The notes: generated by a model not told the origin, from the sequence alone. 64,000 nucleotides of DNA from Pseudomonas sp. MWU13-2105 (GCF_023242315.1 NZ_JALLIY010000015.1:155675-219674); one strand, 5' to 3'. Counted from the stretch's first letter, positions 8,642-17,703 are shown. Program-made: numbers and translations.

Positions 8642-9562
8642 TCAGCTCGCTGCGGGAGGCTTGGCCACCGAGCACAGGCGGATCGAGTCGGCGAGGATTT
8701 CAATTGCCTTGGGCCGTGGGAAGCTGGCGCGCCAGGCAATTGCCACGGTGCGAAACGGCACCGGCGGTGTCAACGGACGCACTTCGATCACGCCGGGGGC
8801 GTAGTGATGGCTGTCCACCGCCGACAGCGGCAGCACCGAAATACCCAGGCCGGAAGCGACCATATGGCGGATGGTTTCCAGCGAGCTGGACTCGACCGTG
8901 GTGTGCTTGGCCGCATCGCCGCCCTTGGCCAGGGTCGGGCAGGCTTCGAGGACCTGGTCGCGGAAGCAGTGGCCTTCGCCCAGCAGCAACAGGCTCTTGT
9001 CATTGAGCAGGGCGCTGTCGATGGTTTCCTTCTTGGTCCAGGGGTGCGAGGCCGGCATCAAGACGTAGAACGGCTCGTCATAGAGTGGCAGGGTCAGCAC
9101 GTCGGCTTCGTTGAACGGCAGGGCGATGATCACCGCGTCCAGTTCGCCGTTGCGCAGCTTGTCGCGCAGCACGTGGGTGAAGTTTTCCTCGATGTACAAC
9201 GGCATCTGCGGGGCGACCCGGTGCAGTTGCGGGATCAGGTGCGGGAACAGGTAGGGGCCGACGGTGTAGATCGCGCCGACTTTCAGTGGCGCGGTCAGCT
9301 GGTTCTTCCCGGCCTGGGCCAGCTCACGGATGCCCTGAGCCTGTTCGAGGACCTTCTGCGCCTGGGCAACGATGGTTTCGCCGACGGGGGTCAGGCGCAC
9401 GGCGCTCTTGCTGCGCTCGAAAATCAGCACACCGAGTTCGTCCTCGAGCTTTTTCACGCCTACCGACAGGGTCGGCTGGCTGACGTGACAACGCTCGGCC
9501 GCGTGGCCAAAGTGTTGTTCCTGGGCGAGAGTGACGATATAGCGTAGTTCTGTAAGAGTCAT
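8642..9562 (-). CDS. oxyR: Hydrogen-peroxide-sensing regulator OxyR
   Basis: A 306-residue LysR-family regulator that activates peroxide defence genes. The N-terminal helix-turn-helix (FGHAAERCHVSQPTLSVGVK) is followed by a substrate-binding-like domain. The redox pair is visible in GEGHCFRDQVLEACP, with the cysteines nine residues apart at about 199 and 208 as in E. coli OxyR. The start at 9562 (MTLTELRY) fits the family; upstream codons in frame lack homology. recG follows immediately. Confidence 0.96.
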   Translation of the reverse strand: MTLTELRYIVTLAQEQHFGHAAERCHVSQPTLSVGVKKLEDELGVLIFERSKSAVRLTPVGETIVAQAQKVLEQAQGIRELAQAGKNQLTAPLKVGAIYTVGPYLFPHLIPQLHRVAPQMPLYIEENFTHVLRDKLRNGELDAVIIALPFNEADVLTLPLYDEPFYVLMPASHPWTKKETIDSALLNDKSLLLLGEGHCFRDQVLEACPTLAKGGDAAKHTTVESSSLETIRHMVASGLGISVLPLSAVDSHHYAPGVIEVRPLTPPVPFRTVAIAWRASFPRPKAIEILADSIRLCSVAKPPAAS

Positions 9563-9719
9563 AGCGAGCGTCCATGAGGTTGCCGGGCCAAGCATAACGG
9601 CTGCAATCGATAGACGCACGTTATCAGACGCAGGAAGAACGACGATTGTCGTTGATGTCGGTTTCAGTGGGTTTTTTGTTCGGGCGGTAGGCCCCGATAT
9701 TCTGGAGGGCGGAGCTTTT

Positions 9720-9798
9720 GTGGGAGCGGAGCTTGTCGGATCGCCGCGAAGCTGTTGGCGGCCTCAAGGGCCTGTTCGCGGGCAAGCTCCGCTCCCAC
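9720..9798. repeat. REP doublet, type B
   Basis: Inverted arms GTGGGAGCGGAGCTT and AAGCTCCGCTCCCAC enclose a shorter GC-rich inner part. It sits between tonB and oxyR. The type is shared with 18701-18792. Confidence 0.8.
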
Positions 9799-9804
9799 GG
9801 GTGT

Positions 9805-10554
9805 CTAGCGGTTGCGCTTGTCGATGGAGTAGACGAAGGGCGCGACGATCTCGATGCTGCCATTGGTCAGCATATCGGCCGGCGGCTTGGGTAGCGGCTG
9901 GGCGCGACGGATCATTTCCAGGGTGGCCCGGTCCAGGTCGGCGTTGCCCGAGCGTCCCACCAGCTCATAGGAAAGCACCTTGCCTTCGGCATCGACCACG
10001 AAGCGCAGGCGGTTCAGACCTTCCTTGCCCCGTGACTGCGCAGCCGGCGGGTACTTCTTGTACTTGCCCAGGTGGGCCAGCAAGGTGCCTTCCCAACTGG
10101 CCTTCGCCGCTACTTGCTGGGGCGAAGGGCCGGGCGCCGGGGCCGCGGATTTTTCCGGTGGCGTGTTGGTCGGCGGCGTATCGGCAGGTTTCTCCTCCGT
10201 CGGCTTTTCCTTCACCGGCTCCGGCTTCACCTGGGGCTTGGGCGGCTGCGGCCTGGGTTTCGGCTTGACCGGCTTGGGCACCGAGATCGTCGGCTTCGGC
10301 GCTTCGGCCAGCTTCGGCAGCGGCAATTCTTCCACCGGCGCGGGCGGCTGTGGCGGGGTGATCACCTTGGGCGGTGCCGGCGGTGGTGGGGCTGGGGGCA
10401 ATGGCGCCAGCTCGATCATCATCGCCTGTGGCGGTAGCTCGATGGGCTTGGACACCGACCAGTTCAGCGTGGCGATGATCGCCAGCGCGTGAATGCCCAG
10501 CACCAGGCCCAGGCTGGCGCCGTAACGCGTCAGCTTTTGGCGCGTATTGATCAT
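9805..10554 (-). CDS. tonB: Energy transducer TonB
   Basis: A 249-residue TonB. One N-terminal membrane helix (LGLVLGIHALAIIATLNW, about 14-32) with the conserved His in the SxxxH-like segment is followed by a long Pro/Lys/Glu-rich periplasm-spanning region (about 40-145). The C-terminal domain has the landmark YPPAAQSRGKEG. It transduces proton-motive force from ExbB/ExbD to TonB-dependent outer-membrane receptors for siderophores. Its ATG overlaps the exbD stop by 4 bases (ATGA). Order exbB-exbD-tonB is typical of Pseudomonas. Confidence 0.95.
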   Translation of the reverse strand: MINTRQKLTRYGASLGLVLGIHALAIIATLNWSVSKPIELPPQAMMIELAPLPPAPPPPAPPKVITPPQPPAPVEELPLPKLAEAPKPTISVPKPVKPKPRPQPPKPQVKPEPVKEKPTEEKPADTPPTNTPPEKSAAPAPGPSPQQVAAKASWEGTLLAHLGKYKKYPPAAQSRGKEGLNRLRFVVDAEGKVLSYELVGRSGNADLDRATLEMIRRAQPLPKPPADMLTNGSIEIVAPFVYSIDKRNR

Positions 10555-10976
10555 TTCTTGGCTGCCGTCTCAAGTCCGACCAGGCCGACCTTCAGGTAAC
10601 CGGCGGCGCGCAGGGCATCCATCACGCGCATCAGGTCGCCATAATCCACGCCTTTATCGGCCTGGAAGAAAATGGTCGTGTCCTTCTTGCCGTGGGTCCG
10701 GGCGTCGAGGGTCGGGCCCAGGACCTCGGCCTTGACTTCGTCTTCACCGAGGAACAGGCGCTGGTCGGCCTTGACGCTGAGGAACACCGGCTTTTCCGGG
10801 CGCGGCGCCGGCTTGGCGCTGGAGGCGGGCAGGTCGACCTTGATGTCCACGGTGGCCAGGGGCGCGGCGACCATGAAGATGATCAGCAGTACCAGCATCA
10901 CGTCGATAAACGGCGTGACGTTGATTTCGTGGTTTTCGGCGAGATCGTCACCGCTGTCGTTCAGATGCAGGCCCAT
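10551..10976 (-). CDS. exbD: TonB-system transport protein ExbD
   Basis: A 141-residue inner-membrane protein with a single N-terminal helix (about 22-42) that carries the essential Asp in NVTPFIDVMLVLLIIFMV, then a periplasmic domain. It forms the proton channel with ExbB that powers TonB. It starts 7 bases after exbB and its stop overlaps tonB, indicating one operon. Confidence 0.96.
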   Translation of the reverse strand: MGLHLNDSGDDLAENHEINVTPFIDVMLVLLIIFMVAAPLATVDIKVDLPASSAKPAPRPEKPVFLSVKADQRLFLGEDEVKAEVLGPTLDARTHGKKDTTIFFQADKGVDYGDLMRVMDALRAAGYLKVGLVGLETAAKK

Positions 10977-10982
10977 GGCTGA

Positions 10983-11984
10983 TTACCCCACTTTCACCAT
11001 ATGCGGCGTTTGCGTGGCGCGCTCGGGCGGCAGGTGGTCGAGATCACGGCTGACCAGCAGCAGGACCTGGGCCGACGCGTCGGCTACCTGGGCCCTGTAG
11101 CCGGCAATGGAGCGGGCGAAGACGTTGTAGATCACCACGGCGGGGATCGCCGCGACCAGGCCCAGGGCGGTGGCCAGCAGGGCTTCGGCGATACCCGGAG
11201 CGACCACGGCGAGGTTGGTGGTCTGGGTCTTGGCGATGCCGATAAAGCTGTTCATGATGCCCCACACGGTACCGAAAAGGCCGACGAAGGGCGCGGTGGA
11301 ACCGATGGTGGCGAGCACGCCGGTGCCGCTGCTCATGTTGCGACCGCAGGCGGCGACCAGGCGCTCGAGGCGGAAGCTGACGCGTTCCTTGATGCCTTCT
11401 TTCTCGCGGCTGTTGACCGAGAGGTGCATTTCTTCCAGGGCGTCATGCACCAGCAGGTGGGCGAGGGTGCCTTCCTGGTTGGCGGTTTCGCTGGCGTCGT
11501 TGAGGGTGCGGGCTTTTTTCAGCGCGAGCATCTCACCGCGCAGGCGACGCTTGGCGCCGAGCAGTTCGAAGCCTTTGGCAATCCAGATGGTCCAGGTGAT
11601 GATCGAGGCGATGGCCAGGCCGATCATCACGATCTTGACGATGATGTCGGCGTTTTTGTACATGCCCCAGGGCGACAGGTCGTGGGCCATGCCCAGGCTG
11701 TTGTCTTCGACCGGCAGCGCGTCGGCATCGGCCGGTGCGGCATTGTCGACCTGGACTGGAGCTGCGTCGGTGGGGGCGGCGACAGGCACGGTATGATCGG
11801 CTGGGGCTGGGGCTGGGGCTGGGGCTGGAGCGACAGCGGCCGCGGGGGTGTGCGGTGCTGTTTCGTCGGCGAATGTCAGGGTCGGCGCCAGCCACAGGCT
11901 GAGCAGCAACGCCGCTGCCGAGCGCCAAGCGCGCGTTGGGCTGTGGGGCTGGGGTGACGAAGCGAGGCGTTTATTGCGTGTCAT
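10983..11984 (-). CDS. exbB: TonB-system biopolymer transport protein ExbB, extended N terminus
   Basis: A 333-residue ExbB. Unlike E. coli ExbB it begins with a cleavable-looking signal (about 1-40, ending LTFADE) and a Pro/Ala-rich periplasmic extension of about 60 residues, then the usual three membrane helices (about 113-133, 215-240, 255-280). The conserved motif STAPFVGLFGTVWGIMNSF is present. The extension contains an Ala-Pro dipeptide run encoded by a hexanucleotide repeat at 11801-11830. The extended form is known in pseudomonads. It is the first gene of the exbB-exbD-tonB operon. Confidence 0.94.
   Translation of the reverse strand: MTRNKRLASSPQPHSPTRAWRSAAALLLSLWLAPTLTFADETAPHTPAAAVAPAPAPAPAPADHTVPVAAPTDAAPVQVDNAAPADADALPVEDNSLGMAHDLSPWGMYKNADIIVKIVMIGLAIASIITWTIWIAKGFELLGAKRRLRGEMLALKKARTLNDASETANQEGTLAHLLVHDALEEMHLSVNSREKEGIKERVSFRLERLVAACGRNMSSGTGVLATIGSTAPFVGLFGTVWGIMNSFIGIAKTQTTNLAVVAPGIAEALLATALGLVAAIPAVVIYNVFARSIAGYRAQVADASAQVLLLVSRDLDHLPPERATQTPHMVKVG
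11801..11830. repeat. CTGGGG hexanucleotide tract in exbB
   Basis: Four perfect copies of CTGGGG and a fifth ending GAG, read on the minus strand as Ala-Pro codons in the periplasmic linker of ExbB. Gain or loss of a unit keeps the frame and changes linker length by two residues. Confidence 0.85.
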
Positions 11985-12059
11985 GCTGGCCGGACCTGAG
12001 AGAAGATAGAAGAGGGTCTTGTCCTTCCAGGCCTCGTGGGGCCGAGAACAGTTGGTCGT

Positions 12060-12088
12060 GCATTATTGCAAATACTTCTTGTTAACAA
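12060..12088 (-). promoter_or_regulatory. Putative exbB promoter
   Basis: On the minus strand, TTGTTA and TAATGC are separated by 17 bases, about 75 bases upstream of exbB. The -35 lies inside the palindrome at 12073-12093. A Fur-controlled promoter is expected for this operon, but no clear match to the Fur consensus is seen. Confidence 0.45.
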
Positions 12089-12093
12089 AAGTA
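12073..12093. promoter_or_regulatory. Palindrome over the exbB -35 region
   Basis: TACTT, one extra C, TTGTTAACAA, then AAGTA: a perfect 10-base core palindrome extended by five more pairs if one base is bulged. It lies in the AT-rich gap between exbB and the divergent SDR gene, so it could serve either. Confidence 0.45.
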
Positions 12094-12175
12094 ATAGCTT
12101 CTCTTTTTTTCTTCCATTGCTAACTGCTGGTCAATTATCAGCGCTGGTTCGTGGCTTTTTCCATGGAGATCCGTG

Positions 12176-13030
12176 ATGTCTGCTCCTTCTGTTCTGATTG
12201 CCGGTTGCGGCGATGTCGGTAGCCGCCTGGCGACGCAGTTGCTCGCTCAGGGTTGGCAAGTCCACGGCCTGCGCCGTTCGGTCGCGCGTTTGCCGGAGGG
12301 GGTCCTGGGCGTGGCGGGTGACCTGTTCGCCGAGCAGCGGCCTGCTGCCTGGCCGAGCGGCCCGCTGGATTACCTGGTGTATTGCGCCGCCGCGACCGAG
12401 CATGACGAGGCCGGTTATCGCGCAGCCTACGTCGAAGGCTTGCAGCATGTATTGAGCTGGCTCAGGCAATCGGGCCAGCGGCCACGACGCCTGCTGTTCG
12501 TGTCCAGCAGCAGTGTGTATGTGCAGCAGACGGGCGAGTGGGTCGACGAGACTTCGCCGACCGAGGCCGAGGGTTATTCCGGGCGCCTGATGCTGGCGGC
12601 CGAGCAGGTGGCGCTGGACAGCGGCATCCCGGCGACCCGGGTGCGCCTGACCGGTATCTACGGTCCGGGTCGCGAGTGGTTGTTGACCCAGGTCCGGCGC
12701 GGTTATCGGGTGGCGGTCGAGCCGCCTTTATATGGCAATCGGATTCATGCCGACGACGCGGCCGGGCTGCTGGCGTTTCTGCTGGAGGCTGATCGTGCCG
12801 GCAAGGTGCTGGAGGATTGTTATATCGGTGTCGATGATGCGCCGGCGCCATTGGCCGAGGTGGTGGTCTGGTTACGCGAGTACCTGGGGGTGACCGAGTG
12901 GGCCGAGGACGCCAGCGTTCGCCGTACCGGCAGCAAGCGCTGCAGCAATGCCCGGGCGCGGGCCCTGGGCTGGGCACCGCGTTATCCGAGTTTCCGCGAG
13001 GGCTATGCGGCGATTCTTGAGGGGCGCTGA
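12176..13030 (+). CDS. NAD(P)-dependent epimerase/dehydratase (YeeZ-like SDR)
   Basis: A 284-residue extended short-chain dehydrogenase. The nucleotide-binding glycine motif GCGDVGSRLA is near the N terminus and the segment VSSSSVYVQQTGEWVDE carries a serine in the usual place; the family's YxxxK is altered (GYSGRLMLAAE), so catalysis may differ. NRIHADDAAG and the C-terminal SKRCSNARARALGW are like YeeZ-type proteins. The ATG at 12176 has GGAGAT five bases upstream; a GTG one codon earlier is too close. Substrate unknown. Confidence 0.82.
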   Translation: MSAPSVLIAGCGDVGSRLATQLLAQGWQVHGLRRSVARLPEGVLGVAGDLFAEQRPAAWPSGPLDYLVYCAAATEHDEAGYRAAYVEGLQHVLSWLRQSGQRPRRLLFVSSSSVYVQQTGEWVDETSPTEAEGYSGRLMLAAEQVALDSGIPATRVRLTGIYGPGREWLLTQVRRGYRVAVEPPLYGNRIHADDAAGLLAFLLEADRAGKVLEDCYIGVDDAPAPLAEVVVWLREYLGVTEWAEDASVRRTGSKRCSNARARALGWAPRYPSFREGYAAILEGR

Positions 13031-13059
13031 TAAGTGCTCATGGAGGCCTCACCCCCTCT

Positions 13060-13205
13060 GTGGCGAGCGGGCTTTTCGGGACGCCGCACCGCCGCTCTCG
13101 ACTGCGCAGCAGTTGCAAAACCAGCCATCTCGGTCTACCTGATGCACTGTATGCGCCGGTTTTAGGGCCGCTTCGCGGCCCAGCGCGAGCAAGCCCGCTC
13201 GCCAC
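13060..13205. repeat. REP doublet (REPIN), type A
   Basis: GTGGCGAGCGGGC at the left and its complement GCCCGCTCGCCAC at the right flank inner hairpins including GGGCCGCTTCGCGGCCC. It lies between convergent genes and shares its ends and inner hairpin layout with 4922-5056. Confidence 0.83.
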
Positions 13206-13237
13206 AGGGGGGGGCTCCGAAGATCGTGGGTCTTCCC

Positions 13238-13972
13238 TTACTTCTCCAGCAACCACTGGCGCGGACCGGGGTTGAGCTGCGGCTGCTCATCGGGCTGGGC
13301 CGAGTTCAGCGCCTGGAGGATCTCCAGTTGCTTGCCCTTGCGCACGAAGATCCAGGCGCTGCCCTTGCTGCCTTGCTGCAACCAGATGCTGTCGTTCTCA
13401 CCGCTCATGGAGGCGCAATCGCCAGCCAGGCACAGCGCGTAGCGGTCGGCGCCGGGTAGGCCTTCGAGGCGTCCGTCCGGGAGGAATTTCACCTGGCCGC
13501 CGGCGCCCGGGCCGCTGCTGATCTTCCAGTCGCCACCCATGTAGGCCGCGTACAAGGCCTGTTCGAAACTGGCGCCCACCGGCGCATTGGCCGGCAGTTC
13601 GGTTTCGGCGCGCACGAACGGCTGTTCAGGCTCCGAATCGCTGGCGGCCTGGATCAGTTCCTTGCCGTCGCGCGTCAGCGCAGTGCCGGCGCTGCCGTAG
13701 AAGTCGACATGCCATTGCTTGCCGTCCGCGCGCACGTGCCCCTCGGGGCGCTCGAAACCGTTGCTGTAGCGGGCCTGGCCATTATGGGTGTCGATGCTCC
13801 ATTCCAGGTTCGGCCCATAGGTTTCCAGGGCTTCGCGCAAGCTGCCCTTTTTAACGGCGGCATCGATGGCGGCCTGGTTGATCCAGGTGCCGCTGATATC
13901 GTGTTTGGCGGGGTCGCTGGCGCAGCCGCCGAGCAGGAGGGCAAACACCGGGAAGGCAAGCGCTTTGCGCAT
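13238..13972 (-). CDS. Hypothetical lipoprotein
   Basis: A 244-residue protein with a short signal and lipobox LLLGGC, so a lipid-anchored envelope protein. The mature part begins with ISGTWINQAAIDAAVKKG and is rich in short strands, like small lipocalin-type or META-type lipoproteins. Two cysteines near residues 185-190 (ALCLAGDCAS) could form a disulfide. It lies downstream of ridA in the same direction with an 87-base gap. Function unknown. Confidence 0.75.
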   Translation of the reverse strand: MRKALAFPVFALLLGGCASDPAKHDISGTWINQAAIDAAVKKGSLREALETYGPNLEWSIDTHNGQARYSNGFERPEGHVRADGKQWHVDFYGSAGTALTRDGKELIQAASDSEPEQPFVRAETELPANAPVGASFEQALYAAYMGGDWKISSGPGAGGQVKFLPDGRLEGLPGADRYALCLAGDCASMSGENDSIWLQQGSKGSAWIFVRKGKQLEILQALNSAQPDEQPQLNPGPRQWLLEK

Positions 13973-14059
13973 GGTGGAATCCTTTGCAGACGAAGCTGGT
14001 GCAGCAAAAGAAGCTGCACCAGGCAGTGCGGGGTTGTTCGAGGGCGGCGTGGCTGGCAG

Positions 14060-14440
14060 TTACTCGAGGACCAGGATCGCGTCCATCTCGACCTGCGAGC
14101 CGCGTGGCAGGGCGGCAACACCGATGGCGGCGCGGGCCGGATAAGGCTGTTGGAAGTACTTGCCCATGATCTCGTTGACCTTGGCGAAGTGGCTCAGGTC
14201 GGTGAGGAAGATGTTCAGCTTGACGATGTCCTTGAACGAACCGCCGGCGGCTTCGGCCACGGCCTTCAGGTTTTCGAAGACCTGTACGGTCTGGGCTTCG
14301 AAGCCTTCCACCAGTTCCATGGTCTTCGGGTCCAGGGGAATCTGGCCGGACATGTAGACGGTGTTGCCGGCCTTGATCGCCTGGGAGTAGGTGCCGATGG
14401 CGGCTGGGGCTTTGTCGCTGCTGATAACGGTCTTGCTCAT
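14060..14440 (-). CDS. ridA: Enamine/imine deaminase RidA
   Basis: A 126-residue RidA/YjgF trimeric deaminase that hydrolyses reactive 2-aminoacrylate formed by PLP enzymes. Landmarks are YSQAIKAGNTVYMSGQIPLD, the catalytic arginine in ARAAIGVAALPRGSQVEMD and the terminal acidic residues. It follows spoT by 45 bases, the usual Pseudomonas and E. coli arrangement. A second, more divergent RidA-like gene lies in the dad cluster at 41903. Confidence 0.95.
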   Translation of the reverse strand: MSKTVISSDKAPAAIGTYSQAIKAGNTVYMSGQIPLDPKTMELVEGFEAQTVQVFENLKAVAEAAGGSFKDIVKLNIFLTDLSHFAKVNEIMGKYFQQPYPARAAIGVAALPRGSQVEMDAILVLE

Positions 14441-14485
14441 GAACAGGTTCCTTGTAATGGGCGGCTACGTAGACGGGCTATTGAG

Positions 14486-16591
14486 CTATGCGCGCATGCG
14501 GGTGATGCGGATTACCCCGGTCAGGGCGCGCAGTTTCTTGATCACGCGGGCCAGGTGCACGCGATCGTGCACGCTGACCACCAGTTGGACCACGCTGATG
14601 CGACCATCGCGTTCGTCCATGCTGATTTTCTCGATATTACCGTCGGCGGCATTGACGCTGCTGGCCAGCAGGGCGATCAGGCCGCGCTGGTGTTCCAGCT
14701 CGACGCGCAACTCGACGTTGAATTCGCCGGTGACATCCTTGGCCCAGGAGAGCTGGATGCATTTTTCCGGGTTGTGGCGGATTTCGCTGATATTGCGGCA
14801 GTTGTCCAGGTGCACCACCATGCCTTTACCGGCGGACAGGTGGCCGACAATCGGGTCGCCCGGGATCGGCGTGCAGCACTTGGCGTAGCTGAGCACCAGG
14901 CCTTCGGTGCCGCGGATCGCCAGCGGACCTTCGGGGCTGGGCAGCTGTTCGCCTTCGCCGAGCAGGCGGCGGGCGACTACATAGGCCATGCGGTTGCCCA
15001 GGCCGATGTCTTCGAGCAGGTCCTCGATCAATTCCAGGCGGTATTCGTGGAGCATGGCCTGCACGCGCTCGGGCGGAATCTTGTCCAGGGCGCTGTCGAA
15101 ACCGTTGAGCACCTTGTTCAGCAGGCGTTCACCAAGGCTGATGGACTCGGAACGACGTTGCAGTTTCAGGGCGTGGCGGATATGCGTGCGCGCCTTGCCG
15201 GTGACCACGAAGTTGAGCCAGGCCGGATTCGGGCGCGCGCCCGGGGCGCTGACGATCTCGACCGTGGAGCCGCTTTGCAGCGGTTCGGACAGCGGTGCGA
15301 GACGGCGATTGATCCGACAGGCAATGCAGCTGTTGCCGACGTCGGTGTGTACCGCGTAGGCAAAGTCCACCGCCGTGGAGCCTTTCGGCAGCTCCATGAT
15401 CCGGCCCTTGGGCGTGAACACGTAGACCTCGTCCGGGAACAGGTCGATCTTCACGCTTTCGATGAACTCCAGGGAGTTGCCGGCGCGTTGCTGCATTTCC
15501 AGCACGCCCTTGACCCACTGGCGGGCCCGGGCATGGGTGCCCTTGGGTTGCTCGTCGCCGCTGGACTTGTACAACCAGTGGGCGGCAATGCCGTTGTTGG
15601 CCATCTCTTCCATTTCGCGGGTGCGAATCTGGATCTCGATCGGCACGCCGTGCATGCCGAACAGCGTGGTGTGCAGCGACTGGTAGCCGTTGGCCTTGGG
15701 AATCGCGATGTAGTCCTTGAAGCGTCCGGGCAGGGGCTTGTACAAATTATGTACAGCGCCGAGGACCCGATAGCAGGTGTCGACCTTGTCGACGATGATC
15801 CGGAACGCGTAGACGTCCATGATCTCGTTGAAGGCCCGGCGCTTGCCGCGCATCTTGGTGTAGATGCCGTACAGGTGTTTCTGCCGTCCGCTGACCTCGC
15901 CCTGGATTTCATCGACGGCCAGGCAGTGGCTCAGGGATTCCTCGATCTTGTTGACGATTTCCTTGCGGTTGCCCCGGGCGCGCTTGACCGCCTGGTAGAT
16001 CCGCGCGGAACGCATCGGGTGCATGGCCTTGAAGCCGAGGTCTTCGAATTCGATGCGGATCGCATGCATGCCCAGGCGGTTGGCAATGGGTGCATAGATC
16101 TCGAGGGTTTCCTTGGCGATGCGCCGGCGCTTTTCGCCGGAGAGCACTTCCAGGGTACGCATGTTGTGCAGGCGGTCGGCGAGCTTGACCAGGATCACGC
16201 GGATGTCGCGGGCCATGGCCATGGCCATTTTCTGGAAGTTTTCCGCCTGGGCTTCGGCCTTGGTCTCGAAATTCATCTGGGTCAGCTTGCTGACCCCGTC
16301 GACCAGTTCGGCCACGGTTTCGCCGAATTGCGCTTGCAGCGCTTCCTTGGCGATCCCGGTATCTTCGATCACGTCATGGAGCATGGCGGCCATCAGGCTC
16401 TGATGGTCCATGTGCATGTCGGCAAGAATATTGGCCACCGCCAGCGGATGCGTGACGTAGGCTTCGCCGCTGCGACGGCGTTGACCGTCATGGGCTTGTT
16501 CGGCGTAGAAGTACGCCCGGCGGACCAGGTTGACCTGGTCGGCGCCGAGGTAGGTCGATAAGCGATCGGCGAGGGCGTCTATGCTCGGCAT
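14486..16591 (-). CDS. spoT: Bifunctional (p)ppGpp synthase/hydrolase SpoT
   Basis: A 701-residue RelA/SpoT enzyme. The hydrolase HD domain is intact (LHDVIEDT, His72-Asp73 as in E. coli SpoT). The synthetase domain follows with RGKRRAFNEIMDVYAFRIIV and YQSLHTTLFG, then TGS (VYVFTPKGRIMELPKG) and a C-terminal ACT domain. It sets the alarmone level in response to fatty-acid and carbon stress. The gene lies between rpoZ and ridA as in most gamma-proteobacteria. Confidence 0.97.
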   Translation of the reverse strand: MPSIDALADRLSTYLGADQVNLVRRAYFYAEQAHDGQRRRSGEAYVTHPLAVANILADMHMDHQSLMAAMLHDVIEDTGIAKEALQAQFGETVAELVDGVSKLTQMNFETKAEAQAENFQKMAMAMARDIRVILVKLADRLHNMRTLEVLSGEKRRRIAKETLEIYAPIANRLGMHAIRIEFEDLGFKAMHPMRSARIYQAVKRARGNRKEIVNKIEESLSHCLAVDEIQGEVSGRQKHLYGIYTKMRGKRRAFNEIMDVYAFRIIVDKVDTCYRVLGAVHNLYKPLPGRFKDYIAIPKANGYQSLHTTLFGMHGVPIEIQIRTREMEEMANNGIAAHWLYKSSGDEQPKGTHARARQWVKGVLEMQQRAGNSLEFIESVKIDLFPDEVYVFTPKGRIMELPKGSTAVDFAYAVHTDVGNSCIACRINRRLAPLSEPLQSGSTVEIVSAPGARPNPAWLNFVVTGKARTHIRHALKLQRRSESISLGERLLNKVLNGFDSALDKIPPERVQAMLHEYRLELIEDLLEDIGLGNRMAYVVARRLLGEGEQLPSPEGPLAIRGTEGLVLSYAKCCTPIPGDPIVGHLSAGKGMVVHLDNCRNISEIRHNPEKCIQLSWAKDVTGEFNVELRVELEHQRGLIALLASSVNAADGNIEKISMDERDGRISVVQLVVSVHDRVHLARVIKKLRALTGVIRITRMRA

Positions 16592-16651
16592 GAGGTTTCC
16601 CCCGGCCGAAGCTTTGTCCCCTGCGCCGTGCTACGTCGACCAGGCATAGGC

Positions 16652-16915
16652 TTAGACGGCCTCGTTGGACTCGTCCTCGAAAGCCGCGAAGACTGGGTCT
16701 TCATGGACGATGTCCTGTTCAGCGATGAACGCATCCGTCACATAGCCTTCGGCGATTTCCCGCAGGGCCATCACGGTTGGTTTGTCATTTTCCCACGCCA
16801 GCTTCGGCTCTTTGCCGCCGGTCGCCAGTTGACGAGCACGCTTGGTGGAGAGCATGACCAGCTCAAAACGGTTAGCCACATGTTCTAGGCAGTCTTCAAC
16901 GGTTACGCGGGCCAT
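16652..16915 (-). CDS. rpoZ: RNA polymerase omega subunit
   Basis: An 87-residue omega subunit, recognised by the start MARVTVEDCLEHVANRFELV and the segment KRARQLATGGKEPKLAWEND. It helps assemble RNA polymerase and forms part of the ppGpp site. The start at 16915 is the family start; upstream codons in frame are not conserved. It lies between gmk and spoT. Confidence 0.97.
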   Translation of the reverse strand: MARVTVEDCLEHVANRFELVMLSTKRARQLATGGKEPKLAWENDKPTVMALREIAEGYVTDAFIAEQDIVHEDPVFAAFEDESNEAV

Positions 16916-17082
16916 GGTGTTCCTCGTAGCAAATGCGGTAATCACGCTACCCGGATGGGCGAGCGGACTCAACAGTTTAAAAAATCACCAGCGTTTAGGG
17001 AAGCGCTGATTTTTCCAGTCGGTTCGCCAATGCGCCACGAGTACCAATGTAAAGCCCTCGCGGCGCTTTTGGGAAGTGTTGC

Positions 17083-17703
17083 TTATGCCAGCAATTCACT
17101 CAAGAGTTGGCTGAAATGCTGCTGTTGCGGGCGCTGTTGCAGGCGATTGGCGCGGAAAATCGCCTTCAGGTCATCCAGTGCGTGGGCAAAATCGTCGTTG
17201 ATGATCAGGAAATCGTATTCGACGTAGTGGCTCATTTCGCTGACCGCTTCGCGCATCCGCCCTTCGATGATCGCGTCGCTGTCCTGGCCACGGTTGGTCA
17301 GGCGCTGGCGCAAGGCCTGCTGGCTCGGCGGCAGGATGAAGATGGAGCGGGCCGCGGGCATTTGCCGGCGGACTTGCTCGGCGCCCTGCCAGTCGATCTC
17401 CAGGATCAGGTCGTGGCCTTCGTCCAGGGTCTGCTGCAGGTGGCTCTGGGAAGTGCCGTAGAGGTTGCCGAAGACTTCGGCCTGCTCGAGGAAATCACCG
17501 TGCTCGACCATCCGTACGAACTCGGCGCGGTCGACGAAGTGGTAGTTCACGCCGTTGGCTTCGCCCGGGCGCATGGCGCGGGTGGTGTGCGAGACCGAGA
17601 CGCGGATCTGCGGCTCGGCATCGATCAGGGCCTTGACCAGGCTGGTCTTGCCTGCGCCCGACGGTGCGGAAATGATGTAGAGGGTGCCAGTGCTGTGGGT
17701 CAT
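17083..17703 (-). CDS. gmk: Guanylate kinase
   Basis: A 206-residue enzyme phosphorylating GMP to GDP. The P-loop IISAPSGAGKTSLVKAL is near the N terminus, followed by SHTTRAMRPGE and the GMP-binding region YGTSQSHLQ. It starts 12 bases after the yicC stop and precedes rpoZ-spoT, supplying guanine nucleotides next to the ppGpp genes. Confidence 0.97.
   Translation of the reverse strand: MTHSTGTLYIISAPSGAGKTSLVKALIDAEPQIRVSVSHTTRAMRPGEANGVNYHFVDRAEFVRMVEHGDFLEQAEVFGNLYGTSQSHLQQTLDEGHDLILEIDWQGAEQVRRQMPAARSIFILPPSQQALRQRLTNRGQDSDAIIEGRMREAVSEMSHYVEYDFLIINDDFAHALDDLKAIFRANRLQQRPQQQHFSQLLSELLA

Noticed and set aside
13709..16561. Very long plus-strand open frame opposite spoT, and similar antisense frames elsewhere
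   Set aside because: Low-complexity His/Gly/Ala/Val composition and perfect overlap with conserved genes; a by-product of high GC codon use.
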